Positions 9,362 through 20,051 of a DNA stretch of 64,000 bases are shown in pieces (the stretch's first letter is position 1; each line of letters opens with the position of its first letter). A model generated the notes under the pieces. It worked only from the letters and a program-made list of their open reading frames with translations, ran no database searches and was not told where the DNA came from. The stretch lies in contig CM077594.1 of the NCBI GenBank assembly GCA_039654915.1, positions 47,941,001-48,005,000 on the forward strand, written 5' to 3'. A program made the position numbers and the translations under genes. The DNA comes from Aquilaria yunnanensis (taxonomy: Eukaryota > Streptophyta > Magnoliopsida > Malvales > Thymelaeaceae).

Positions 9362-12300
9362 CGTCCCGGACTTCCGGCCCGAAATCCGCATCCTCGCTAT
9401 GACACGGGGCCTTCGGCGTGACTCACAGCTGTTCTACGAGTTCTCAAAGGACCCCCCGGAGACCCTCGGAGAATTTTACCGAAGGGCAGAGCAGCACATG
9501 ACAGCCGAGGAATTGAGGATGGCGGGGCCGAAGTCTGATCATCACCGCGCCGAAGGGTCCAGCCAGCAAGCTCGGCATCTTTCTGAACACACAGGTCGAC
9601 CACGGCGAATGCGAGGAAAGAAACCTCAAAGTTTCACACCCTTGAGCACGACACGGACCAACATTCTCATGGCGCTGGAAAGGCAAGGGACGCAGATTCG
9701 GCGGCCAAAGGCCATGGCCGCCGATAATAAGAAGAATGCCAAGAAGTTCTGCCAGTTTCATCGCGACCACGGTCATGACACCGAAGACTGCTTCCAGCTG
9801 AAGAAGTACATAGAGTCGCTGATCAAACAGGGCCAGCTTCGCAAATACCTGCGGATGCCCTCCCCAAAAGGCAGAAAAGAGGAGGAAGAGAGGGCCGAAA
9901 ACGAGGACTATGACTCAGACAGGCGGAGAAACAGAAGTCCAAAAAGGCGCCTTCCACCTCCAGTAGGGGTCATCCAAACCATTACCACGGGGCTCCCATC
10001 CTCGGAAAGAAAGTGGAAGCCCAGAGAAATTGCGGTTATGGAGTATCAAAGTCCATCAAAGAAATTGGCTCGCAAAGATGGCTCCACCGTCGTCTTCCCC
10101 CACGACGACCCGCTGCTGATAATGGCGAGAATAGGGAACTGGGACGTCAAAAGAGTGTTGCTCGATGATGGCTCGAATACTGACGTCCTGTTCTCGCACT
10201 TACTGCCGAGCTTGGGCATCTCCAGCAGCGAACTTAAACCTGTCACCACGCCCACCTTCGGCGTTGGACCATCGGAACTACCCGTCCTCGGATGGATCGA
10301 CCTCCCTTTAATGATAAAAGGCACTTCGGTAGACGGAGCGGCTAAGTTGTACGCGTCCACAATGGCAAGATTCATCATCATGGAGGTCCCGTCTTCGTAC
10401 AACGCCATCCTTGGAAGGAAGACTCAGGGGAACCTGCACATTCGCCCCGATGTGAAGTACTTGACTGTCACATTCGCCACCAAGGATGGAGATGCAGAGG
10501 TCTTTATCGACCAAGCCGAGGTAAGAAAGGTGTTTGTAAAAGCACGAAAGGCTCCGGCAGACAACTCTACACAAATAGTGGAGGCAAAGGCGCAGGAGAA
10601 AGGGAAAGAAAGAGATCCCGCAGAAGCAGAAATGGAAGCAGTAGATCTTGTCCCAGGACAATCTACCCGAATAGGGAAGAGCTTGGCCAAAGGTGATAAG
10701 GAAATTCTTGTATCCTTTCTGCTGAAAAATAAAGATCTGTTTGCCTACTCGCCGAAAGACATGCCAGGAGTGAACCCTGGCATAATACAGCACAGCCTCA
10801 AAGTAAGCCCGGAAGCAAAACCTATCAGGCAAAAGAAACGAAGCATCTCAGCCCACAAAAGCAACTTCGTGAGAACCGAAGTCCAGCGCCTATTGGATGC
10901 TGAAGTTATCAGGGAGGTCAAATACCCCGAATGGTTAAGCAACGTGGTCATTGCCACAAAAGAAGGTAGCAGCAAACTCCGGATGTGCATTGATTTCAGA
11001 AACTTGAACGATGCTTGCCCGAAAGACTCATTTCCCCTTCCGCCAATAGATCAACTGGTAGATTCAACGGCCGAATACGGGCTCCTGAGCTTCCTAGATG
11101 CCTTCAGCGGCTACCATCAGATAAGGATGGACCCCGAAGATGAAGAGAAAACTGCCTTCATCACCGAGGGAGGAACGTACTGCTATATCAGAATGCCCTT
11201 CGGGCTGAAAAATGCAGGAGCCACCTACCAGAGACTGATGAACAAGGTCTTTAAGGACCAAATGGGGAGAAACATGGAAGTATATGTTGATGATATGATA
11301 GTAAAAAGCAAGCTGCCCGGCTACCACGTTGCAGATTTGGAGGAAACCTTCCAAAAGCTCAGAGCCTTCGGGATTCGCCTTAACCCCGAGAAGTGTATCT
11401 TCGGGGTGACGTCGGGAAAATTCCTTGGGTACATGGTATCCGAAAGAGGCATCGACGCCAATCCTGAGAAGATTAAGGCTCTGCTTGAGTTCCGAACTCC
11501 TGCCACAGTCAAAGACGTGCAGAGACTAACCGGAAGAATAACCTCTCTGAGCAGGTTCATTTCCAGGTACGGAGATAGGTGTAGACCTTTCTTCAAAGTC
11601 CTCACAAAGGCAGCAAAGATGGAAGGCGACCTCGGAAGAAACAATCATCCCTGGGATGAAGATTGCCAAAAGGCCTGGGAAGAACTCAAAGTCTACCTGG
11701 CCAGCCTGCCGACTCTGCGACAACCTCGGGAGGGAGAACCCCTCGTACTGTACCTCGCCGTCACAGAAAAGGCCGTGAGCTCGGTCCTGATAAAAGAAGA
11801 AGGGCCGAAACAATGGCCGGTCTACTACGTCAGCAAGTCCCTGTATGGCGCCGAAGTCAGGTACCCTTTGCTTCAAAAAGCTATATACGCCTTGGTGCTT
11901 GCAGGAAGAAGACTGCGACCATATTTCCAGGCTCACCCCATCATCGTCCGAAGTAGTCTACCACTACGGGATGTTATGAAGAGAGTTGATCATTCGGGAA
12001 GGCTCTCCAAGTGGTGCATAGAGCTTGGCGAACACGAAATCACCTATGAGCCTCGGAAGGCCATAAAAGCCCAATCATTGGCAGATTTTATCGCCGAAAT
12101 ACCCACCACTGAGGAGAACCACTTAGATCCGAAAGAAGGTCAGCCAGAATGGACCTTGCATGTTGACGGAGCCTCGGGGTCCGAACACCAGGGAGCTGGA
12201 ATAGTTATCAGAGGACCCGAAGGCCTAGAGGTGATGAAGGCTATCAAGTTCAGCTTCAACGTCACCAATAATGTGGCTGAGTATGAAGCCCTCATAGCGG

Positions 12301-13823
12301 GATTACGCTTGGCCAGAAAGAGTGGCGTGAGAAACTTAAGGGCTCACAGCGATTCCCAGCTGGTAGTTCGGCAGACGGCAGGAGATTATAGGGCGAAGGA
12401 CCCAATCTTGGCAAAATACCACGAGCTGATAACAAAACTCATCCAAGAGTTTGACGCCGTGTGGATCGAAAATGTACCCCGGCGGAATAACACTGAGGCA
12501 GATTGCTTAGCGAAGTCCAAAACATACACCGAGGTGCTAGACCATCCAAGCATCTCCGTGCTAAGTGTAACGTCCTCGGGAATAGGGTGGAAGGACCCCA
12601 TAAAGAAATACCTCGCAGAGAATGAGCTTCCCGAAGACGCTGGCAATGCTGCAAGACTGGGAAGACGTGCCGGAAGATTCTTCCTGATTGGTGAAGAGTT
12701 ATATCGGCAAGGATATGCAAATCCGCTGCAGAGATGTGTGGGCGAAGAGGATACTGAGATGGTTCTCGAAGAAGTTCATGAAGGCATGTGCGGCTCGCAC
12801 ATTGGAACTGATGCCCTTGCAGCAGTGATACTCCGCCAAGGATACTTCTGGCCTACCCTGAGAAAGGACGCAAGGCAGTTCGTCCAGAAGTGCGGTAGTT
12901 GCCAGAGACATGCAAAAATCCAGAGGATACCCTCAGAAATGGTAACATCGGCAGACTATCCTTGGCCCTTCGCAGTCTGGGGTATAGACCTCATTGGGCC
13001 ACTCCCCACAGCACCGGGAGGCGTGAAATTCTGCGTGGTAGCAGTGGACTATTTCTCAAAGTGGGTAGAGGCAGAACCACTAGCAACTATCTCGGCAAAA
13101 GAAGTGCAGAAGTTCGTATGGAAAAACATCGTATGCAGATTTGGCATACCGAGGGTACTAGTAGCTGATAATGGATCCCAGTTCATAGACAAAGGATTCC
13201 AGGAATTCATCAGCGACCTCGGAATAAAGATGCACTTCGCCCCAGTAGCTCACCCCCAAAGCAATGGGCAGGTGGAAGTATCAAACAGGACCATAAAAGA
13301 TGGCCTGAAAAAGAGACTTGGGGAAGCCAAGGGGAAATGGCCAGGAGAACTCCAAAGTGTATTGTGGAGCTACCGAACGACGCCACGAAGAGCCACAGGG
13401 GAAACTCCCTTCTCACTCATCTTCGGAACAGAGGCCATTATCCTAATAGAGATAGTTCAGCCTTCAGTACGGGTGCAAGTATTTGATGAAGGCGGAAACG
13501 ACCTCGGTCTGAGAACTAAGCTCGACCTTGTGACCGAACACAGAGAAATAGCCGGGCTGAGAAGAAAAGCTTTCCAGCAAAGAGTGGCCGCGGCTATCAA
13601 CCTAAAAGCCAGGCCAAAAGAAATCAAAAAAGGAGACCTCGTTCTCCGAAAGGCCGACTTTGCACCCCGAAGGCCATCTCACGGCGTACTTCGCGCAAAT
13701 TGGGAAGGACCTTATCTGGTTCTCGCCGAAGTACGGAAAGGCGTGTATAGGCTTGGCGACGCCGAAGGCATAGAATTGAAAAACACTTGGCATTCAGACG
13801 CCTTGAAAAAATTCTACGCCTAA
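9362..13823 (+). CDS. Element II gag C-terminus plus full pol (protease, RT, RNase H, integrase)
   Basis: One uninterrupted frame (first ATG 9399, 1474 residues) carries the rest of the polyprotein. Approximate positions from that ATG: end of the Gag capsid domain; zinc knuckle-like CQFHRDHGHDTEDC near 117; protease Asp-Asp-Gly near 256; RT YVDD near 629; RNase H first Asp (HVDGASG) near 923; integrase zinc domain from about 1124; catalytic D, D, E near 1198, 1256 and 1293; terminal LKKFYA. All catalytic residues I can check are present. Tat elements normally translate gag and pol as one frame, and the upstream gag deletion is what breaks that here. The 9399 start is only the first ATG after the break and is probably not natural. 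The enzymes themselves look functional and might act in trans. Confidence 0.9.
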
Positions 13824-14641
13824 GGTTGAGCGGAAGAGATATATTGTACAAGAAATACTCTAAGTACAGAATGGTCTTGAGAAAAATTCTTAAGTATACC
13901 AAATTGTCCAAGACAGAATTCCGCGAAGGTGCTCGCCACGAAAAAAGCAGATGTGACTTCCCGAAGGCCCTTGAGCCACTATGCTCGGAAAAAAGGGAAA
14001 GCAAGAATCTCGTAATAGTGCACGCCAAAACAAAAGCAGAGATAATTTCCAAACACCCTTGAGCGTACATGCTCGGGAAAGAGGGAAATGAGCAATCTCG
14101 TGAGAATTTTCCTAAGTCCCTTGAGCAAATATGCTCGGGACAATAGGAAGACAGAAAAATTTGGCTGAAACTTTTCCGAAGTCCCTTGAGCAAACATGTT
14201 CGGGATAAAAGGAAACAAAAAGCCTGCAAAAGACTTAGCCAAATTTTTGCAAACTTTCCAGAAAGTCTCTTGAGCGAGCACACTCGGGACAAAGGAAGGT
14301 AAAAAGTTTCTTTGGTCGCAGGTTTTCCGAAGTCCCTTGAGCAAACATGTTCGGGATAAAAGGAAACAAAAAGCATGCAAAAGACTTAGCCAAATTTTTG
14401 CAAACTTTCCAGAAAGTCTCTTGAGCGAGCACACTCGGGATAAAGGAAGGTAAAAAGTTTCTTTGGTTACAGGTTTTTCGAAAGTCTCTTGAGCAAACGT
14501 GTTCGGGACAGTGGAAATAAAGAAACTTGCAAGAAAGGACTTAGCCGAAAAGATTGTTCATTTAGAGCAAACGCTGCCTTACAAAAGAAGTGTCCAAAGA
14601 AGGAGCACGAAGGAGAAAAATAAGAGGAGCCCTAAAACAAA
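13824..14641. repeat. Box array between converging genes, element II (eight boxes, plus a 151-bp tandem duplication)
   Basis: The gap between the pol stop and the antisense stop holds eight copies of the box CCGAAGTCCCTTGAGCAAAC followed by ATGTTCGGG, or variants, at about 13956, 14048, 14109, 14172, 14256, 14325, 14408 and 14474. Two boxes plus spacers form a unit duplicated in tandem with period 151 (14220-14370, then from 14371). Spacing is less regular than in elements I and V. Confidence 0.85.
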
Positions 14642-16990
14642 CTAGGGAGAGCCGGGCGGACGAAGACCAGGAAGCTTCAGATGCTCGACCTTGGACCACT
14701 GCCACCGAGGTCCCTCAGGAATATTTAGGCCCTCCAGAAAAGAGAGGTCCAAATCTGGGAACCTCTGCAGCACCTGGTGCCGAGCGAGGCAGAAGCCGTC
14801 CTGAAAGGCGACCTTGGCCATGTTATCAGAAGTACATTTTTGAACGCCAAGGACATTGACCTCGTCCCTCAGCTCAGCAACCTCCTCTTCGAGCTCGCTT
14901 ATCCCCAGCGTCTCTCCGGACTCCTTCTTCAGAGCCTCGACCTCGGCTTGAAGAGCATTGTTCTCATCCGTCAACCTCGACGCAAGACTGTCAGAAACAG
15001 CCTTGTCCTTGACAAGATCTTCGTTGGCGGCGAGCAGCCCCTTTACTTGGTCGCCGAGGTCGGCAATCTTCCGGGAGGAGTCCTTTTCAAGTTCTTCTCT
15101 TTTCTTCGAGAACTCCTCCCGAACGGCAGCAAGTTGTTGAGAACAATCCGCTGTCAGCTGCTGGTTGCTGGCAATCACCTTCGCAAGCGAAGCCTTCGCT
15201 TCACTGAGTTCCCGCAAAGTCGCATCCTTGGAGGCAGCCTGTCTGGCCACCCGAACTCGGAGATAACCAGCGTACTCCAGCAGCTACGGCGAGGCAAAAG
15301 TCCAGGTTAGTACAAGTCTAAACACTTAGAAAATTGAGGAAATAAGTGTAAAGACTATACCTGAGCAGCATGCTCGGTGACTTTTGTGGCGAGGGTATTA
15401 TCCCCCGGGTGAGCCGCCGCAATGGCCCGGAAGGAGGCGTCAGTGGTCATCCCCTTCCAAATCTCCTTTGTCATTTTTGGACAATCGTCGGAGAGCAAAT
15501 TCATATCCTCCGTGATTGTCCAAAAGGGCTCCAAGGGGATCTTCCCCTCAGGGATTATGGCATCACGGAGGGCTCGTTTCCTCTCATGAATGGCCCTCCA
15601 GCCAGCAGCAAGGGGCTCCTCTGAAAGTAGGAAGGAAGTTAGGAGCAGAAGAAAAATTCGCGAAAGGAAAAGGAGCTGAACTTCGCCTAAAGGCATACCT
15701 GGAGGAACCTCGGAGACAGTGTCCTCGGGATCCTCGGGCCCCTCGGAAGAAAGACCCTTACCCTTCTGCCGGTACCGCTCCTCGGCGGTGGGTACTTCTA
15801 CCACTACAGTGTTTCTGGGGGCCTCGAGGTCGAGAGGAGGCACCTCGGCGGAAGTAGCGGGGACCTCCGCCGGTGGAATTTCAACAAGACCAGCGTCTTC
15901 GCCAGCTTCTTCTTCCAAAAGCTCTGGCTGAGAAGGCTGGAGAGCCTTCCTAGCTCGCTTCGCCGAGGGTCCCGGCCCTGTCGTCTTCCTTCTTCGGGAA
16001 GCCGCTTTCTTTGTCTGCTCCCCCTTCTCCACTTGGCCAGAAAAGAGGGCCTTGTAATAAGCGGCAGCCCCATCGCCCATCTCTGAAAAAGAGAAGAAAT
16101 ATCAGCGTAAGTCCGAGGAAAAAGTATAAAGGGATGGAAGATTACTCACTTTCGGCAAAAGTTTCGAAAGAAGTCTCCCCCTTGAGGAGCTTGACCAGCC
16201 AGGAGTCTTTCCCGGCGATGGCGGGAGCGGGCATATTGAGGTCAGTCACGTGCTCCTTAACCACTTTCAGCTCCCGAAGGACTTCTTCGGTCATCAACCT
16301 CCAGTTGATAGGAAAGGGGTAAAGAGCACGAGGAGAGACCTCGGGAGCCCAGTCAGCGACTGCCCGAATGCGGGCGTCGAAATCCGCGAACACGGAAGCC
16401 AACGGTGGGGTCAGCAGCATCCTCGGATCAACGACGTCTGCGTTCAGCACTCCCTGAGCCCACCTGGTCGGGACATCAGACCAGTTCTTATCCACCTTGA
16501 GGAAAAAGAACTTAGGCTGCCACCCCCGCCAGCTATCCTTCGTGTCGAAGGTGAAGGTGAATTTTTTGCTCTCGGATCCCCGAGGCAGCATGAAATAGAA
16601 GCCACCCTTCGGGACCACATAGAGCTTGTAGTACTGCATGAAAATGATGAAGTGGGGCTCTATCCCGAACACGCCACACATGCAGAGGTAGGCGTTAAAA
16701 TAGCAGTACGCGTTCGGGGGAAGCTGGTTCACAGCAATGCCATCGAACTGGCAGAACTCGCAAACCACCTTCGGGGGAGGATACTGAAGTCCGGCCTTCA
16801 ATTGGGCTCGGAAGACGGTAACCTCGTCGCCACGGTTTGAAAAAGCAAAATGGCTAGAATGAGGCAGTCTGGTCACAGCGTAAGACGGAAGAAAGAATTT
16901 TTTCTTCCACCTCTCTAGTTTTTCGGGGGTGGTACAGCAAGGATGGGCCAGAAGAGGTTTCCAGCTCTCGGGAACAGGCATCGCAGACAT
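14642..16990 (-). CDS. Element II antisense gene: four exons, open throughout, about 708 residues
   Basis: Minus-strand exons are 16990-16150, 16082-15699, 15620-15361 and 15283-14642. Introns of 67, 78 and 77 bp have donors GTGAGT, GTATGC and GTATAG and AG acceptors. The lengths sum to 2127 bases with no stop. The first ATG reads MSAMPVPESW; the fourth residue is an alternative start. Exon 1 has a globular domain (ALYPFPINWRLMTEEVLREL; GGFYFMLPRG) resembling the plant 'putative gypsy type transposon' family (Transposase_28, from memory). Exon 2 is acidic and proline-rich with basic patches (RRRK, AKRARK) that could be nuclear signals. Exon 3 has EPFWTITEDMNLLSDDC. Exon 4 is a long Glu/Lys/Leu coiled coil ending in FPDLDLSFLEGLNIPEGPRW. 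No catalytic motif is recognised. It is known that Tat elements can carry extra antisense ORFs; the role is unknown. Confidence 0.85.
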
Positions 16991-17287
16991 GAAAAAGAGT
17001 TTGAGATGGAAAAAAAAATAGTTTCCAGAAAAAACTCAGAAGACGAGTTTGGAAAAAACAACAGTTTTCCAGAAAAACTCAGAAAAATAGAGGAATCAGA
17101 GTACTCTGAAAATCAAAACCCACCAAAAGATTTGCCTGAGGACGACGTCGTGAAAGTTGGTAGGAAAAGCTCTGATTAAAGAAGCTCCGCCACAAAAAGC
17201 AAGATAAAACGCAAGAACAGAGGGCAAAGCAGAGAGAGAGCAGAAAAAGAGCAGAAAAACAGTAAGTGGGACTTATGATGGAATGGG

Positions 17288-17432
17288 CTATTTATAGGCC
17301 AAAGGTGGGTAACCGAAAGAACATCATAAGTACCCATTGGAGGCGAACCGTCGCCGTAACTGCCCGCTGCACCCGAAAAGGCGCGCCCTCTGTAAATGAC
17401 GCGCCTCTCCTCCAATGGCAAGAAGCCACGTG
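17288..17432 (-). promoter_or_regulatory. Promoter of the element II antisense gene
   Basis: On the minus strand, upstream of the antisense ATG, lie a TATA box (CTATAAATAG, 17288-17297), a CCAAT-type box (plus-strand CCAAT near 17412) and a G-box CACGTG (17427-17432) in the context GCCACGTGTC, similar to an ABA-response element core. The TATA box is about 300 bp from the ATG. Elements I, V and VI keep the same order and similar spacing. Confidence 0.7.
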
Positions 17433-17803
17433 TCAACCGCTGCGCAGAAATGGGGGACGTGCCTCCCCAAACGTGCCTGGAAAACCGGGACACGCCTCCT
17501 GATTGGGACACGTCGTTTGACATCCCTGAGAAATGGAGACACGCCGCTCAGTCTGACACGCTTGGCCATCAGACCTGCAGAAATAAAAAGCAGGCCACCT
17601 CGAGGACACCAAGAGACAGGCTATGGCTGAACAGCCCATGACTTTTGGGCAAGAGGTGTATCTTCGGTACAGGCTTTGCCTCGGAGACACCAAAGAATAG
17701 GCCAAGGCCGAACAGCCCAGACCCTCGGGCAAAAGGTGCGACCTCGGAACAGGTTATGCTTCCCAACGAGACTCCCAACGGCAACCTCGCAAAGAGATGC
17801 AAA
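17433..17803 (+). repeat. 3' untranslated region of element II with two subrepeats
   Basis: Non-coding stretch between the antisense promoter and the polypurine tract. It holds an imperfect tandem pair of about 80 bp (17598-17678 and 17679-17758), each starting CCTCG and containing an ACACCAA, GAACAGCCC and GGGCAA(A/G)AGGTG series. Repeats of the same kind occur in elements III, IV, V and VI. Confidence 0.7.
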
Positions 17804-17840
17804 CCGAAGTCTTCACTTCGGCTTTCCAAAGGGGGGCATG
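17804..17840 (+). other. Hairpin and polypurine tract of element II
   Basis: A perfect 7-bp stem (CCGAAGT, 17804-17810, with ACTTCGG, 17815-17821) has the loop CTTC. Six bases later is the polypurine tract AAAGGGGGG (17828-17836), then CATG, then the 3' LTR. The tract primes plus-strand DNA; four bases between tract and LTR is unusual. Confidence 0.8.
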
Positions 17841-18707
17841 TGATAGCCAAACGCTATCGCCTCAATCTGGCGGAATACCCTGCCACAACAATGGCCAGAA
17901 GAACTGGCGCTTCCCGGGAATATGTGGAATCATGCACCTCGGGAGATAGCCTGAGAGCTCCGAGCCTCGGCACGCGAGTAAAACTTGAGGACTCCATTCG
18001 CCCCCCAAGGTTGTGAACAGCGCGCCTTCGGAAAAGTGGCACCAGACATTGCTGCCCGAATATGATATCCCCGAAGGCGGAACCCCCTGGAACTGGGAAC
18101 CCCCGAACTGAGGGTAGGCTTCCCAAAGAGGCTCTGTCCGAACTAGAGGATGACCTCGCCCAGGGACCTCGGGAGTACGGCAGGCGCATTTAAGGAAGCA
18201 TTTAAGGAAGCCTCTGACACGTCCCACCACAGACGTAAAAAGTCGCCCTGACGCGCAGACGCCATCAGAATCATATCATGGCCCGTCTCAGCACAAAGCT
18301 CGAGGCCATCTAGTTACCAACTATCTGTCCCCTACGCCCAGACGTTCAGGAGCATCCGACCGCACACGTGTCATGATCTGAACGGGCTAGGTATTCCTAT
18401 ATATACAGGAAATAAATACTTGACAGGAGGTTGGCAGGCCGGATATACAGCTCCCACACTCTGAGAAAATACCAGGCGAGACTTTTCTGCCTTTCTCTTT
18501 GAGCTAGTGACTTTCTCCTTGTTCCGGCCACCACTGACTTGGGCGTCGGAAGCTCCCCCCCCGGAAAAACACTCCGGGGGCCTCCTAACCCTGTTTACCA
18601 GCTTTTCAGGTACTCTCCTTGGGGCGATCCACCTTCCAGGCGTTCTTCCTCCTAGAAGTCTCCTCAACAGTCATCATGACTCACAACGATGAGGCCTTAG
18701 GCCATCA
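17841..18707 (+). repeat. 3' LTR of element II
   Basis: 867 bp, TGATAGCC to GGCCATCA, G-box at 18365-18370 and TATA box at 18398-18405. About 15 single-base differences from the 5' LTR, no length change. The inverted repeat at its 5' end is weakened (AAACGC instead of AAAGGC). Confidence 0.96.
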
Positions 18708-19147
18708 CAAGGAAAATGAGTTCAGGGAAAACAAGGAAAACGAGTTCGGGAAAAACAAAGAAGAAGCTTTGAAAAAAGCAAAAGGACTAAAACCCACCAA
18801 AGGTCTTGCCGGAATCTGGATTTCTGGAAGCCGTCGTGAAAAGTGGTCGGAAAAATGCCTGAAAAAGGAGAACCACCGCGGAAAATCGGGAGAGAATTAA
18901 AAGGCAGAAGAAAGTAAAAGCAGAAGCAAAAAGAGGGTTATGACAGGGCTAGTATATATAGGCCGAGAAGGCCAGGTGAACCGTCGTCATTAGTACCCCT
19001 CGGAAGGCGAAGCGTCGCCATAACTGCTAAATGCACCTGAAAAGTCGCGCCTGCCATACTCAGTGCATTGCCACCCAATAATAGTGTGCCATGTGTCGGT
19101 CATCGCGCAACAAATGTGCCACGTGTCGTCCATCACGTCGAGCACGC
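18708..19147 (-). promoter_or_regulatory. Displaced promoter and 5' leader of the element I antisense gene
   Basis: After the CAAGG duplication, element I resumes. Read on the minus strand it holds a G-box CACGTG (19120-19125), a CCAAT-type box near 19074, and a TATA box near 18952-18960 (TATATATA), matching the order in element V (28629-28801). The leader near 18713-18780 has a local repeat of an AAAACGAGTTCGGGAAAAAC-like unit not seen in element V. The insertion of element II puts about 11 kb between this promoter and its gene. Confidence 0.7.
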
Positions 19148-20014
19148 TGATGGCCTTGGGCCTCATCGTTGTGAGTCATGATGACTATTGAGGAGACTTC
19201 TAGGAGGAAGAACGCCTGGAAGGTTGATCGCCCCAAGGAGGGTACCTGAAAAGCTGGTAAACAGGGTTAGGAGGCCCCCGGAGTGTTTTTCCGGGGGGGG
19301 AGCCTCCGACGCCCAAGTCAGTGGTGGCCGGAAAAAGGAGGAAGTCACTAGCTCAAAGAGAAAGGCAGAAAAGTCTCGCCTGGTAATTTCTCAGAGTGTG
19401 GGAGCTGTATCTCCGGCCTACCAACCTCCTGTCAAGTATTTATTTCCTGTATATATAGGAAAACCTAGCCCGTTCAGATCATGACACGTGTGCGGTCGGA
19501 TGCTCCTGAACTTCTGGGCGTAGGGGACAGATAGTTGGTAACCAGATGGCCTCGAGCCTTGTGCTGAGACGGGCCATGATGTGATTCTGATGGCGTCTGC
19601 GCGTCAGGGTGACTTTTTACGTCTGTGGTGGGACGTGTCAGAGGCTTCCTTAAATGCTTCCATAAATGCTCTTGCCGTACTCCCGAGGTCCCTGGCCGAG
19701 GTCGTCCTCTAGTTCGAACAGAGCCTCTTCGGGAAGCATACCCTCAGTTCGGGGGTTCCCAGTTCCAGGGGGTTCCGCCTTCGGGGATATCATGTTCGGG
19801 CAGCAATGTCTAGTGCCACTTTTCCGAAGGCGCGCTGTTCACAACCTTGGGGGGCGAATAGAGTCCTCAAGTTTTACTGGCTTGCCGAGGCTCGGAGCTC
19901 TCTGGCTATCTCCCGAGGTGCATGATTCCACCTGTTCCCGGGAAGCGCCAGTTCTTCTGGCCATTGTTGTGGCAGGGTGTTCGGCCAGATTGAGGCGATA
20001 GCCTTTGGCTATCA
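19148..20014 (-). repeat. 3' LTR of element III (family a)
   Basis: 867 bp in reverse orientation, from TGATGGCC at 19148 to GGCTATCA at 20014. On the minus strand the G-box is at 19490-19485 and the TATA box near 19457-19450. The hairpin at its U3 end is intact. Confidence 0.95.
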
Positions 20015-20051
20015 CATGCCCCCCTCTGGAAAGCCGAAGTGAAGACTTCGG
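20015..20051 (-). other. Polypurine tract and hairpin of element III
   Basis: Minus strand: CCGAAGT-CTTC-ACTTCGG hairpin (20051-20034), tract AGAGGGGGG (20027-20019), then CATG and the LTR. Same layout as elements II and IV. Confidence 0.8.

Larger units (their letters stand above)
7498..18707 (+). mobile_element. Element II: complete Tat-lineage Ty3/gypsy retrotransposon (family a)
   Basis: An 11,210-bp element bounded by 867-bp LTRs (7498-8364, 17841-18707) and flanked by the 5-bp duplication CAAGG (7493-7497, 18708-18712). It has a primer site, gag-pol, box array, a four-exon antisense gene, that gene's promoter, subrepeats, a hairpin and a polypurine tract. By eye the LTRs differ at about 15 of 867 positions. 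The only clear coding defect I found is an 8-base deletion in gag near 9313. It is inserted about 29 bp upstream of the antisense ATG of element I. Confidence 0.97.
1..19147 (+). mobile_element. Element I: Tat-lineage Ty3/gypsy retrotransposon (family c), 5' end outside window
   Basis: This is the outermost element of the left third. It reads protease, RT, RNase H and integrase on the plus strand (1-3773), then a box array (3891-4045), an antisense gene on the minus strand (7469-4082) and that gene's promoter (18713-19147). The pol protein is closest to that of element V, so it is assigned to family c. It is interrupted by a solo LTR (5356-6222) and by element II (7498-18707). It stops at 19147, where element III begins; its own 3' LTR is not in the window. 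The order pol, box array, antisense gene matches elements II, V and VI exactly, which is how the split pieces were joined. Confidence 0.85.

Noticed and set aside
15355..16080. Single 241-residue minus-strand protein with a hydrophobic middle segment (possible membrane protein)
   Set aside because: The hydrophobic part is the 78-bp second intron, which happens to stay in frame; splice signals and the other copies show it is removed.
14642..16990. Antisense gene as a DNA transposon transposase
   Set aside because: The domain's family name mentions a transposon, but no terminal inverted repeats or DDE catalytic pattern are seen, and the gene sits at the same place in every Tat element here.
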